Shown here: positions 1-11,424 of the stretch, piece after piece
How the letters are laid out: the number at the start of each line of letters is the position of its first letter
How positions within the stretch are numbered: position 1 is the first letter of the stretch
Assembly (NCBI GenBank): GCA_023333565.1
Contig: JAJKFH010000374.1
Span: forward strand, 868,001 to 932,000
Direction: 5' to 3'
From: Puffinus mauretanicus
Taxonomy: Eukaryota; Chordata; Aves; Procellariiformes; Procellariidae
Length of the DNA stretch: 64,000 nt
Notes under the pieces: model-generated
Database searches by the model: none
Seen by the model: only the letters and a program-made list of their open reading frames with translations
What the model was told of the DNA's origin: nothing
Position numbers and translations under genes: made by a program

Positions 1-1885
1 CTCTTAAGATAATGACTTGAGGATTATGAAAATTATTATTCCAGATCCATCCATGGGTCATTCGAGGTTCAGTATCCAGCGAACTTTTAAAATGCATTGA
101 GGTCAGCAGTTTGGATACTGTCAGTAAAGTCACTTGATTTTACTGTTGCTTAAATGATTAATTATGAACAGCGGCTGCAGGCATCCCCCAAGTTACACAA
201 TAGCCCGAGGACTCGCTGCATTTCACATATGCCATCAGCTACTCTGGAGAGACTGATGCACTAAATGGGGCTGTAAGATTCACCGTAGTCATCTGCCAGC
301 AAAGTCTCCTTTTGAGCTCTCCTCCCTCCCTTTCACGAGTCCTTTTGCCTTTTTCTTCCTGGCTGGGGAGGCAAGAAATTTCTTTGTTAACGAATCTTTG
401 TAGCTGGAGAACCAAGACAATTAGGTGAGCGTTTTAGGACACAGCTCAGTAGCCCATGTGAAACGAGACACAAGACGTGCCATTTTAGAGCAAAGTACCT
501 ATGGGCAACTGAGCTGGAGACATCACCTCCGTGTACCTCAGCTTTAACTCATAGTTTGGTGGGTCTCAAAAAAGGCATCTTTTCTGCCTCTCTCTGAATC
601 ACAATCTACTCTTAGGAAAGTGCGATCATTTAAAAAGTGCTCCTGCACCTTATCAGGATAGATAGGAAAATAGTCCTCTTCGAAAGAGTTTCAGCAAGGA
701 CTGTGTTTTCCAGCCAGCTCAGTTCAAATAATCTGAGAGCCCATCCTGCTCCTTCTCTTCAAAAAATGGTTGCCATTAGGGTAAACAGCCTCCCCACTGC
801 AACAGGGTGTCCGGGGGTGGGGCACCCCTCTATCCCAAAGCTGTACAACTCCAACTGTCAAGACTATGGAAGCTACTATCCTCAAATCTGAACCACCAGG
901 TGCAGAACAGACAGAAACCCCATCTTTCACCTTAAAAAGCAGAGCCACATGCACCATTTATGAGGACATGGACAGCTCTTTCAACATCAAAACCCATGAC
1001 CCGCTTCGGAATCACAGCAATTGCACCTTCAGTATCCTTTCCTTCCACTTGCTCTAGAACGATAAGGCAAGTTTCCCACTCAAATGCAACGAGTGTGAAT
1101 TAAACCAGGTTTTTTAGTAGCAGTGACAGCAAAAGCTTGGTGAAACCATTACGCATGGTGTTGCACATTGTTTTTAGAGCTGAAGAAAGAGCATTTCTGG
1201 AGGGATGTGGACAGGATAGCTTCAGCTGTACCTCCCATCGAAAAACCTTGATGTAGGGCAGGCAATTAACAAGCCAAAAAAATCCACATTTCACATATTG
1301 GGGATAAGAAAGAGACCATGAAGGAAAGGAAACTTCAAGGGATCATTTTGTGGGCTTAGCATGACTCAGCCCAGTGACTAAATCCCTCCCTGTGCTTTTC
1401 TTGCTATCTTTGCCATTTTAAGGCTTCCCGAGGCCATGGAGGGTGCTCAGGGCCAACCACGGATAGCTGGGTATCAGAGATCAGCCACAGCAGCTGACGC
1501 TGCTCGTGCAGCAGGACACACAGGGCTGCGCAGAGCCGAGCGGCCGGCCTCGCCAGCTCTCCGCAGCATGGCACTGCTACCCATTTCATGGCGTAGTGCC
1601 ACACAATGCACACAACAGAGGCAGTGCCCAGCCCAAGCCATTCCCTACCCCTCTTTTCTTCCTCACTTCCCACGAGGAATTACACAGCAGAGCACCAAAC
1701 CCTGGGCAATGGCTAGGCAGAAGATCCATCCCACCACACCTATGATCAGAGAGCCCAGCAAAGTCCAGCTGCTATGAAGATGAGGAGCAGGGGAAAGAAA
1801 TCAAAATATACTATTAATTATAGGATGAGGAGAGAACAGCCCCTCAACTCTGCAGGGTCAATAGATACAGTTTGTGAGCATCGCT
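1..1885. other. Unique sequence, no gene recognised
   Basis: I see no recognisable exon, repeat family or RNA gene here. The short open frames on both strands have no domain and no convincing splice or start context. The stretch at 1430-1720 is somewhat richer in G+C, which explains why several frames stay open there at once. Confidence 0.5.
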
Positions 1886-1889
1886 CATT

Positions 1890-1985
1890 ACTCACCCTCT
1901 GTTGTTGATAACGTGGCACCCAAAACATGCCAGATACTGTACAGAGCAAAGAAAGATGTCCCTGCCCCAAAGAGATTACAATCTA
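1890..1985 (+). repeat. Ancient interspersed repeat remnant, family unresolved
   Basis: The text around 1930-1985 (pattern 'actgtacagagcaaagaa', then 'gtccctgccccaaagag' and 'ttacaatcta') is a phrase that recurs in amniote genomes as part of an old dispersed element. I recognise the phrase but cannot assign the family. The edges are approximate and the copy is worn, so it predates the species. Confidence 0.4.
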
Positions 1986-2179
1986 ATTCTGATTTTACAG
2001 TCATATTTCAAAAGCACAGTGAGATCAAAGCCCTGCTCTCCTCCCCCGGGCTCCCATTCTCTCTGGTGGAATATATCTCGATTCAGAAGCCAGGGAAGCG
2101 GCATGTCTCAGTGAATACTGCCATTCAGGGCACAAAAGAGAACACAGAGATGCCAAAGGTAGTCCTAACATCCCGTTAG

Positions 2180-4115
2180 TGCTCAGGAGAGTAATCCTGG
2201 GGGACGGGAGAAGGGGAAACATACAGTAATTATTATTTTTCCATTACCAAAGCAGAGTTTTGTCCAGCTGCAGTACAGCCAGCAGCAACAGCATGTGCAA
2301 TAATCCATGACACTCTAGAACAGAAAATTTTAAAGAAGAGCTCATTCTGGAAATTAAATGAAACTTTAGGAGACATTATGTGAGATGATCTGAAAATACC
2401 TTAAAAATTGGGACGAACATCAGAATAGAGTAACACTCGTTTGGGAATGTACACCCTGATTTAGATTAGCAATCCCAAAGGCAAACCCAACGTTCACTGG
2501 TTTCTGATTCATTCACAGATAGTACTAGCAGCATCAGGGCACACTTCAGCACACAGGAGTAAAGACAGTTGTCTCCCAAGCACTATTCCCACTGCAACAT
2601 CTAAGGGTTTCCCGCCCCAGAAAAATCTGCAATTCAAACACTAAATTTGCCCCTGAACTGCTTAATCTGCAAGCTCCAGCAATCTCCCTGCAACGGGATG
2701 CACAGGCAGCAGATGTTCAGAAAGCGAGCTGGCAGTTCGCACCACCTGCACGTGTGGCTGGGAGCAAGACAGAAAGGATGCACATTGCCTGGGAACATCT
2801 GATAACGCCGTGCCCGTCAGAGTCTGCACGTCGGTGAAAGGGCAGGAAAGGGCTTAGAAATAACCAGAAGCTTTCTTCTTCTTCCATAAGTCACTCCTGC
2901 TTCAAGGAGCTGCAGCTTTGATTATTAACTGGGCTAGTCAGCTAGATATTTAAATGATTCCCAAAAGTCATTAAGAGCCCAATCAGATATGCAGTGCTTG
3001 ACTCTAGCACAGGAATGCAGAGAGGGAATTATTTGCATAAACTATGCTTTAGAGAAAACCTCCATGTATTTTATATTTCAGGGTACGGGGGAATGTGATT
3101 TAACTGAGTTAAAGAGAAAAAAAAAAAAGAAGCTTAAGCAATTTAAGGGTCACATTAAACATGGAAGAAAGTTAAAAAAAACCCAACAAACATCATCTAC
3201 CATAGGGATTAGGAATAACAAAATATAATGTCAAAGTGCTCTTCCTCTCTATTCGCTAAGCAACAGGCAGCTCCGTTAGATTTTCCCTGACTTTTCAGAG
3301 AGAAATTTCAGCCTTAAAGTCAAAGCACTGCCTGAAGATGTATGCCTCATCAGAAGATCTCATAACCCTTCTGTCCTCTGTCCCAGCTTGAGATCACAGA
3401 GGTGAGCTAATACAAGAAGTGATGGGGTGGGTAGACGCAGAAAGTCTATCTTTACACCTAAAAGTAGCTTTACTTTCACCTGGCTTCCACTCCAGAGCCA
3501 TGATATCGACTCTCCCCATCAAAAGCTCAAAGCAGATCTTCTGTGGAATTGTTTTTATGTGAAATATGGGGTGGCAACCCCTACAGGGTTTGGTATGTCT
3601 GAAGGCAATACCAGAACAGAAAGTAATACCAGAATCAGGGCCATCTTCAGACAGGCAGAGGGTTACGCTGCAGCTTTTCTGGTGGTTTGTAACCCACCTT
3701 GCATCTGCATTACACCCATCCTGGCAGGTAGCTCCTGCCCTGTCCTGCACAGCCTGAGTGGGAATCCAGCCCTGAGGGGTCAGCCCCTGGGATGGGAGAG
3801 CAGTGCAGGACGCTGCACAGGGGCTCGTTCGGAGGGATTGTACCCAGTACGTTGCATCCTTCCCGCTCCAGGTTAAAATAGGACAAATGGCAGGCAAATC
3901 TTTCCCCTATCCGCAAAAATCCTCGGATTCAGAGTGACTGGAAAGCTGGACTAAGCCTGGAATTTGTAACAAAACAAGAAGGGAGGCGAAAGTGGCTCTT
4001 ACGAGGCTCCATGGGGGACTATCTCTTCAGAAGCAAAGAGCAATCAGCTACTCACACGAACTTGCCAGCCCTGCGTCTCAGGCAGAAAACAAAGTGTTCT
4101 CATAAGAAGTCAGTA
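2180..4115. other. Unique sequence, no gene recognised
   Basis: No supported gene. An A-rich tract lies at 3116-3128. The long minus-strand open frame over 3394-3897 overlaps an equally long plus-strand one (3427-3876). It has no known domain, so I treat both as chance openness in moderately GC-rich DNA. Confidence 0.5.
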
Positions 4116-4119
4116 ACCA

Positions 4120-4320
4120 GGTAACCTGGGGCTGGTCGCTGAAACCCTTTACCTGTCAGTCCCCCCCCATCTGTACAACGGGGGTTAAAATGTTTTACTT
4201 CCTTCTTTCCATCAAAGGATGGGAGCTGGCAGATTAAACGCACTCGTGCCTACAAGGCCTTCCTCAGAAGGAAACTGCCATAAGAAGGGCAAAACCGTTA
4301 TTGTTATTGTTATTGTGATT
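4120..4320 (+). repeat. MIR-type SINE remnant with TTATTG tail
   Basis: The order of phrases matches the MIR core: a stretch like the 'gtcactt-aacctc' region near 4140-4160, then 'ccccatctgtacaacggggg' near 4165, then a degenerate 'gattaaa' block near 4232. A tandem TTATTG run at 4297-4316 stands where MIR elements carry their AT-rich tail. The copy is heavily diverged, so the ends are approximate. Confidence 0.55.
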
Positions 4321-4324
4321 AGAA

Positions 4325-5945
4325 ACCAAAGTCCTCCCATGCAGTTATTTAATTAAACCATAAATACAAACGGATAAGTGTCTAATGAGCCAGCTCTACA
4401 CAGTATATTTATATTCCTCTGAAAAAGAACAATGCTTAAACTAGTTGCAAATAATAGTCCTCTCTCCCAGCCTGGTTTTCCCTGCAATCAGGAATCAGGC
4501 CGCACAGTAGTTTGCTGACAAATTGGTTCATGTTATGAAGATAATGAAGGCATCAAATTACTTTGCACTCCTTCCCCCTGGAAGCAGCGAGGCTCTTGCA
4601 GAAAGAGATTGCCAGGGTTTTATTTGTGCATGCATGTGTGTGTCATTTGTGGAAAGACAAGCCCCAGAGGCCCGTCAGCCAAGGCAGGATGGCTCGAACC
4701 GCTGCCTCCTGGCAAACTCGTGCTGTTGCACCGACCTTCTGGCTGTGCATTTGTCTGCACTGCAGGGGAGGTGGATATGGCAAAGATCCACAGCCCCCGA
4801 AAGGTGCTTCTCCCTTTAGTACCCACGGAGATGCCCCAGGTTGTTCTATGAGAGCTTGCATGGGAACCAGAAACCATTTAGTCGTGTTAAGGGCAGCTTT
4901 TCTCCAGGTCTAACAGACTCTGCTTTCCAGGAACAAAGCCTAAAGCAGCAGAGCCAGCAAAGCATTTAACCATGGGTTGAGTAAGGTCATCTTCAGAAGA
5001 ACTTAAGCACTTGGCTACATCACAGCCTTTCTGGACAGCGGCTCTGGAAGTTTTTCTGCCTCTCTTTCTGCCTGGTAAAAGCAGGTTTAACTCCTTCTTT
5101 GGAGGTGGTTCCTGAAACTTAGGGGTAGAAGGATAGCAGAGAGGAAAATATTCCCACCCTGAGCTGTTGTTAATAAATAACGTATTCTGAACAGGTAAGA
5201 TTTCAGTAAACTGGATCCAAACAGCTTTTTAAAGCCCCTCCAGCCACTATGAGCAGCAACAAGCCCAGCAAAGCTCTTTAGGGATCATAACAAACGTGTC
5301 AGGCTTTACCCTGCGATTCATTCACTTTTGGGAACATAAGTTAAGCTTTAAATCTATATTTCATATATAATCAAGCAGCCAAATCAGCCTTTTGATATAG
5401 AACCCAGACCAGCCGCTGTGTCTTTATCTCAGAAAGCAGGAGGGCCAACAAAACTACAGCCAGGGAAGTGACAGTTCTTCTTTATTATCCTCCCTGGTCG
5501 TGCCCATCTTCTCATCTCCCCTATCAAATTTCTGGGCCTTTTTGATAAAAAATAATTTAAGAGCGCGCTCCGCAGGAAGCGCACGAAGGTTACAGATTGA
5601 GCAATGCCTGGGAACCCCTTTTTAAAAGGTGCAACCATAAAAAGCCTGTGAACGGGAGCAGCGTGCCAGCCCTGCCCGCAGCCCCTTCTAGCGGCACGAA
5701 AGAGGATGCCGGGGTCAGACACCTCGGGAAAGCTCTCCTCCCTTCACGGTCACCAACGTCTCCTCCTGCTGCTAAAGCCCAGATGAGGGAGGACGTTTAA
5801 ACCTCGCTGACCGTGCACTTGTTGATGTTGCTCGTTTTCTTTCCTCTCTCCCCCTTCTGCATTGCAAGCTTCCTGAAACAGCCCCCTCTCCACGGTGGGG
5901 GCAGGCAGAAGAGCACTGCTCCTGAGCTGTTTCTTATGAAAAAGG
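4325..5945. other. Unique sequence, no gene recognised
   Basis: No exon or repeat family is recognised. A short CpG-bearing patch sits at about 5565-5600, and AT-rich DNA at 5340-5400. Several overlapping frames stay open at 4520-4910 on both strands, which argues against any one of them being a gene. Confidence 0.45.
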
Positions 5946-5950
5946 ACTTA

Positions 5951-6040
5951 GTTTGGGGGTTTGGGGGGGTTGTGTGTTTTGGGTTTGTTGTGTTTGGGGT
6001 TTTTTGTTTGGTTGGGGTTTTTTTTGTTTGTTTGTTTGGT
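5951..6040 (+). repeat. G/T-rich low-complexity tract, G-quadruplex capable
   Basis: The + strand is almost purely G and T. It has G runs at 5955-5959, 5963-5969, 5981-5983, 5996-5999 and 6014-6017 separated by T-rich loops, and ends in TTTG repeats. Five G runs of three or more make an intramolecular G-quadruplex possible, although two loops are long (11-12 nt). A separate T/C-rich tract follows at about 6086-6115. Confidence 0.7.
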
Positions 6041-6275
6041 GAAGAGAGTACTTTAAAAAACAAACAAAGCTGCTTTCCCTGTTGTTTTTTTCTTTCTTTC
6101 TTTTTTTTTCTTTAAACTGTTCACACACTTGTTCTCTCCTCCTTTGCTGGGGTTACGGTTTCACATTACAAATTCGGCAGCAGCACCAGCTTCGGGGATT
6201 CCCTTCCGACTGCCTCTGCCCTGCCGTGTGAGATCCTTCGCTGCGCTGCGGCGGTGCGTGACATCAGCCTGACAG

Positions 6276-6357
6276 GGGAACTGATCCGCTTTAACAAGAG
6301 ACACGCGGGACACTACAGCAGGATTCTTCTTTTTCTTCTGCAGCCGGATCAGTTCCC
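6276..6357. repeat. 13-bp perfect inverted repeat (stem-loop)
   Basis: The arm GGGAACTGATCCG at 6276-6288 is exactly complementary to CGGATCAGTTCCC at 6345-6357. The loop is 56 nt and contains a pyrimidine tract. The match stops abruptly at both ends of the arms, so it is not the core of a longer hairpin such as a typical microRNA precursor. A function is not evident. Confidence 0.6.
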
Positions 6358-6369
6358 TGAGACGTTTCA

Positions 6370-8555
6370 CTGCCCAACCTTACAAAACGGCACAGTCAGC
6401 ATAAGGGGGTGGCTCTGCAGGGTGGGAATGCCGCCAGACCATGATGCCAATGAGCAGTTTTGCAGGTGAAACCACAGCTTGCCTTGGCTGGCTCATGCCT
6501 CACCTCGTTCTTCTGCAAGGGAACTGGCGTGTAGTGTCTTTGGGTCAAGCAGTTATGTTCGATTATAAAGAGCTTATAAAACAAAGCCATTTTGATGAAC
6601 CTAGGTTTTTACTTTAGCCTCTTGAGGGACATCTCAGATTTAAGCTTCCCACAAGGATCAAGGAAATTTGAGGATTTGGTTTAGGTGCATTTCACAGACA
6701 GCTATAGAAGTGACTGAAAGGATTCCACCCGTCTATGAAAGGTGAAACGGATTTATGTTCAAATTCACTGTTTAGCCCTCTGTGAATGCTCCACAAATCA
6801 ATGCGTTTTGCACTTGCACGAATATCCCACAAATCAACATGCAACAGGAAATTTAAAATTGAGGCTGGCACCTCCATCCATAATTCTTGCTGTCAAGGGG
6901 GAAGAATAGGAGGAAAAGACCTAAAAGGGCATATTTTGTGTATCTGGAAAAAAATTGAAGGGTTCTGCCAGTCATCCACAACCTTATCCCACATGGACCA
7001 TGGCTTTGTAACAGACCAACATGTTACAGCACTCACATTCAATGGGCTGCATTCACAAATGTCAGCCCCTGAAAGCTAGATCAGCAGAAAGACAAGGGTT
7101 TCTGAGCTTATCTATCACTTCTCGTGCCAATTTCCCACCACTGTAATTTGCTTCCAGGCCATTACTTAAAAGTTTGTTACTTTACAAACTTCTTACCTTA
7201 GAATAGCGGAGCAGCCCTGGAGTCGACACCTTGCCTTGAGATACCAGCTGGCAGCACTGTGATGCCCTTCCCCTGTGTTGCAGTGTCCCACCACAAAGAT
7301 ATGAGAAAAAAAGTAATTTTTCCTCTACGAGAAAAAGGGATTTAATTCCAGATGATTATGTTGCGAAGGAACTACGGTACAGTTCGAGCTTTGCCAAATT
7401 CAGCTTGGATTCTTTAGTTAAACTATTTCACAAGATGTGACAATTTCAGCACTTCCTATGCCCTGAGCAAAACTTCCTAACCTGATATTTACAAAAGAGT
7501 GGAGTTTGCTTGGCTGTTGGAGGTTTTAGTAGGTTTTTGTGTTTGGGTTTTTTTTCCTTAAAGCATATTTTTAAGTTTTGCCTTGAAGTATTTTGGAAAT
7601 GGGTAATCTGGCTGACGGCTAACACCTATGAGATGGGGTTGTTCTTCTGAGATTTCTCCAGTTCAATCTGAATCAGTTCCTAAAAGATATAAGCCATGGT
7701 CATCACAAATGTATGGAGCCAATTAGCAACATTCAATTTTCAGAAGTGAGCTGGGATTTGGAGAACCTCCATATTTAGGTTACTGATTTCAAACATTTTA
7801 AAATAACCTAGTTGCTTAGAAAGGGCTATTTTATACCGCCCTCCGAAAGGCACCCCATGCCGAGGACCCAAAGACTGAGGACCCGAAATCCCTAGGCATT
7901 GCTTAGAACCTCAGAACGATCAGGAGAGATTTTGTTTTCCTTTTTAAATAGTAGTATTTATGGCCCATATATTTGTATTTCCTGTGATTCTACACATTCA
8001 CTCAATGCATCTCCGTCCTGTCCCTGCAGGACATTTCACTTTCCCAGCCCCAGCAGCCTCCCCTCACTGCGCCGACACCGTTTCAGGTCAGGTATATTCA
8101 TGCAAAAGTCTGCCAAGTTCTTGGAAGCAAGGGGCTGGGGTTTTTTGCAATGTGCCCAAAAGGGTCTGTTATCATACAAGACTATGAAATTCACTTTAGC
8201 TGAAATTAAACAAGAAAAGTTTAACCCTGAGGCTCCTGACAGCAAAACAGGCAGAAAAAAAGGAAAGAAACTAAAAGCAGACAGACTCGCTTGGTCTTGC
8301 TGTTTACACCCAACCAGCACAGGACTGCTGCTCTTGTGCTTCATCCGAGACTTTCTGAAAGAGCTGAGCACTCAGAATCATTATACATTGCATTTGGTCC
8401 AGCATTAATTCCTCCTCTATGCAGATGATTAAAAGGTACAAAGACCATTTAATTAGCACCTCATGTCACGCCTTATAACTTGTAGTGATCATCTGGTAGC
8501 AACCAGAGACACAAATGCGCACACACATACACCCACAGAGGCACACCATCACCCC
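6370..8555. other. Unique sequence, no gene recognised
   Basis: No gene or repeat family is recognised. The 169-residue frame at 7899-8408 (+) has no domain and is overlapped by a 111-residue frame on the other strand. A CA-rich short tract lies at 8517-8560. Confidence 0.45.
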
Positions 8556-8559
8556 CCCA

Positions 8560-8900
8560 AAAACAGAAGTTCCTCCTATGCAATTATAGCTGGGTGCCCC
8601 CTAATTCTGATCTCTTGAGCATTTAATGCGTTTGCTCTGGGGTCTACACAATCCTGCTCTAATTTTGCCAGGGGCCTTTGTATCAAAGGCCTGAGCTGTG
8701 TGAAAGGTGATTTAGCAGAGATGGTGTCGGTGATTATTTTCAAAGGAACTGCTGCAGCCCCACCACGAGGGACACTGCAGCCTCCAGATAGGGGGCCCTT
8801 ATCATATTTTCTATTCTCAGATAAGATTATGTTTCCTTTTTTCATCCTCCTTCCTGAATCTTCTTGATAACAATTGGGGGCCAGTTTAATCACGGAGGTT
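8560..8900. promoter_or_regulatory. Candidate conserved non-coding regulatory block
   Basis: This block is dense in short developmental transcription-factor-like words: TAATT/ATTTAAT, GATAA and ATTATT. It also has two head-to-head CTTTG(A/T) words typical of TCF/LEF sites at 8673-8691. It carries no repeat and shows no good reading frame with splice sites. That texture is common in conserved vertebrate enhancers. Conservation itself is inferred, since no alignment could be made. Confidence 0.35.
8673..8691. promoter_or_regulatory. Head-to-head TCF/LEF-like palindrome
   Basis: GGCCTTTG at 8673-8680 and CAAAGGCC at 8684-8691 form 8-bp perfect inverted arms around TAT. Each arm contains the CTTTG core of the TCF/LEF HMG-box consensus on opposite strands, giving a symmetrical double site. 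Confidence 0.45.
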
Positions 8901-8904
8901 GAAA

Positions 8905-11360
8905 TAACCAAAAGGGTTCCTAGGGTAGTGGTGGGGAGGGCAGGGAACAGGGCCAGGTGGGTGGGGAGGAGGGAGAAGCCTTACTGGTCGGAAAAGTTGG
9001 GTAAGAGCAACTAAGAAATAAAGCCAGCAGAAATGGGGTTATTTCAAAGGGAACAGCTGTTAAACTGCAACCAAACGAAAAGCACATGCAGCCAATGTTC
9101 TTGTGGTCGCCCGTCAAAAACAAAAACAAAACGAGTTGTTCATGCGCCCATTCTGCGGTCTAAACAAATTAGAGAGAAAACGGGACCAGGACAGGGAGAT
9201 GGATGACCTCAAAACAATAGGGACAGGCCCTTTGTGAAACAGCCCTTTCTGCTGCTGGTGGGGGGTTTCTAAACACTAATAATATCTTTGCGATAAGACG
9301 AATCACTTAGGCATGATGTGAATTGGTTCCAGGGAGCCGACCCCGACCCCTGGGGTTTGAATCTACTTGGACTGAGCATCAAACAGAGACAGAACGGAGC
9401 AGCGAGTGCCCTGTATTACTGTCCAAAAAACAGATTCAGACCTGGAGTCGGAGGGGTGCAGGGGACTCTGTAGCCCTGGCCAAGACTGCCCATGCCAGGA
9501 CAACGTGGTAATGTTACAGGGTGGGGGTAAAAGCCCGGTTACTACTTGAGTGAGAGATTTTCTAAGAAACGTACGTCTGAGCTAGTCCGCAGTGACACCG
9601 TGTCCTCTGAGTCCATTCTGAATCAGCACCCTAAATGTTGCATCAGAAGGTGCCAGGCTTTGAGAGTGGCAGTTAAGGGGCAGGAGGTGGGGTGGGGAGA
9701 TAACACACTTCAGATGGGTTATAAATCAGAACTGTTCATCGCCTGTTGTTGTTAAGCGCCCCCCTCCCATCTTTCTCTGTTGCAAAAAACCTGAAAAATC
9801 CCTTCTGCTTTGGCAGCATTACCTCCAAACAACCCCTCAATCACCAGTGTGTCTGTTGTGTCAGTGCTAACGTTCATACATGCCAAACCACAGGGGACTG
9901 TTGATCCGTCTTTCTGTAAAAGGAAACTGTTCTGTCCTTAAGGACTGTTTGCATGAGAGGCAAAGTGTATCTAAGACACCGAAGCAACTCTAGAGGCATG
10001 CCCTGATTTTCTGAGCTTGAAAACTTACCCTACGGGCAGCCTGGAGAAGAAGAAACCTTTGAGACATTGCTCCCCAATATGATACTGGCAGGGACGGGGC
10101 CAGCAAGAGCCATCCTGGCCATGGACCCCACTCAGACCTAGCAAAAAGGTCTGTGTTTCCAACCGCAACGTTTGGAGGCACCTAACCTGCCTAGGGATCA
10201 GGTCACACGTGAGGCTCCCAAACACCAGCGTCGGTTCATGACGTCCCTTCCGCAGTCACGCACGGCTGGGCTGCAGGCGCCCATCAGCCGGCTTTTGGCC
10301 ACTCATGGTCAAAGCCTCTTTTTCTCCTCAGCCTGGCCTTTGAGGCTGGAACCAAACCAAGGACCCACCTCCTTCCAGCGACAGCCAGTCCCGACTGAGC
10401 CGTTGGAGCAGAGCACTTGTCCTCGAAGATACTCGCATGCGGAGTTCAAAGCCAGGCCTGTCTGACTGTAAGGCAGCGGATGGCAGCTTACCACAGAGTT
10501 CTTGGTAATAAAGTCTATTTGAAGACTCTCAGTGAAAAGTGTGTTCCTAATAAAGGATAACATTTCATGGTCATTATGCGATACACTTAACTTTAAAAGG
10601 AACAAAAATGCTGAGAAAGTCATTTTCTGAAAAGGGCTCTCAGATTTCATTACTATGGGTCAAGTGCCTGGGGAGAAGAATTAAAGAAAAACACGAACTT
10701 GTGCACAAATTAATTAAAGATATTTCCACTAATAAATTGTCCCTGTATCCCAAGGCAGAGCCTTCAGTTCGCAAAATGTGGTAATATTCAAGTTGTGGTT
10801 TTCTCCACCAGGCAAGCGGTTCAGCAACATTTAAAATCAAATGGACAGAGTTGGGGATGTGGAGTTTGGGAATAGGAGGGGGTCGCTTCCTTCTTCAGCC
10901 CATAGAAAATTTCCGGTATTTTAGCGTATTTCTAAGAAAAAGAAAAAATGCCTTGTTATCCCCCGAGAGACCAAAACCGTGATGACCTTTTAGCTTCTTA
11001 TTTTTCCTTGATGCAGCCAATTTCCCCAAACAAGGTCCCCTCCTCCACGTTCTTCCAAAATTGTGAAGCATTCTGTTCCTTTTGATGCAAAGACGGTGCC
11101 AGTTGCTGTAATATGAGGAAATTGCACCACAAGGGGAAAGAAAACAAAACAAAAATCCCAGAAGGAAAAACAGAATTCACTGTCAGCAGCTTTCTGAGTA
11201 GTGGGCCTGACACAGCTCAATGTTAATGACCCCCTTCCCACCACAGGAACAGCCGCCACGAGCGGGGCTGTATTTAAGCGGCTGAGAGCAACTCTGGGAT
11301 GGCAGCGGAGCGCCCTGGGTCTAAGCTGTTCCAATCCATGGCCAAAGCTTTTTGGTCTTC
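8905..11360. other. Unique sequence, no gene recognised
   Basis: No exon, repeat family or RNA gene is recognised. 10,020-10,460 is richer in G+C, and several frames there stay open on both strands without domain content. Confidence 0.45.
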
Positions 11361-11362
11361 TT

Positions 11363-11419
11363 AGAATCATAGAATCGTTTAGGTTGGAAAAGACCTTTAA
11401 GATCATCAAGTCCAACCGT
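11363..11419 (-). repeat. CR1 LINE, short 3'-end fragment
   Basis: The stretch opening 'agaatcatagaatcgttt' and running to 'atcaagtccaacc' is the reverse complement of the 3' terminus of avian CR1 elements, including the terminal ATTCTATGATTCT-type repeat. The element therefore lies on the minus strand with its 3' end at the left. Only about 55 bp is convincing, consistent with the severe 5' truncation usual for CR1. It is the least diverged CR1 in the window. Confidence 0.85.
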
Positions 11420-11424
11420 TTTCC

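Noticed and set aside
3394..3897. 167-codon minus-strand open frame
   Set aside because: An almost equally long frame is open on the + strand over the same bases. There is no domain and no splice context; GC content explains both.
5951..6040. G/T tract as possible interstitial telomere repeat
   Set aside because: The units vary (TTTGGGGG, TTTG, TTGG) and none is a run of TTAGGG. It is low-complexity, not telomeric.
6276..6357. The 13-bp inverted repeat as a microRNA precursor
   Set aside because: Pairing ends after 13 bp and the 56-nt loop does not continue the stem; a precursor would need about 22 paired bases in each arm.
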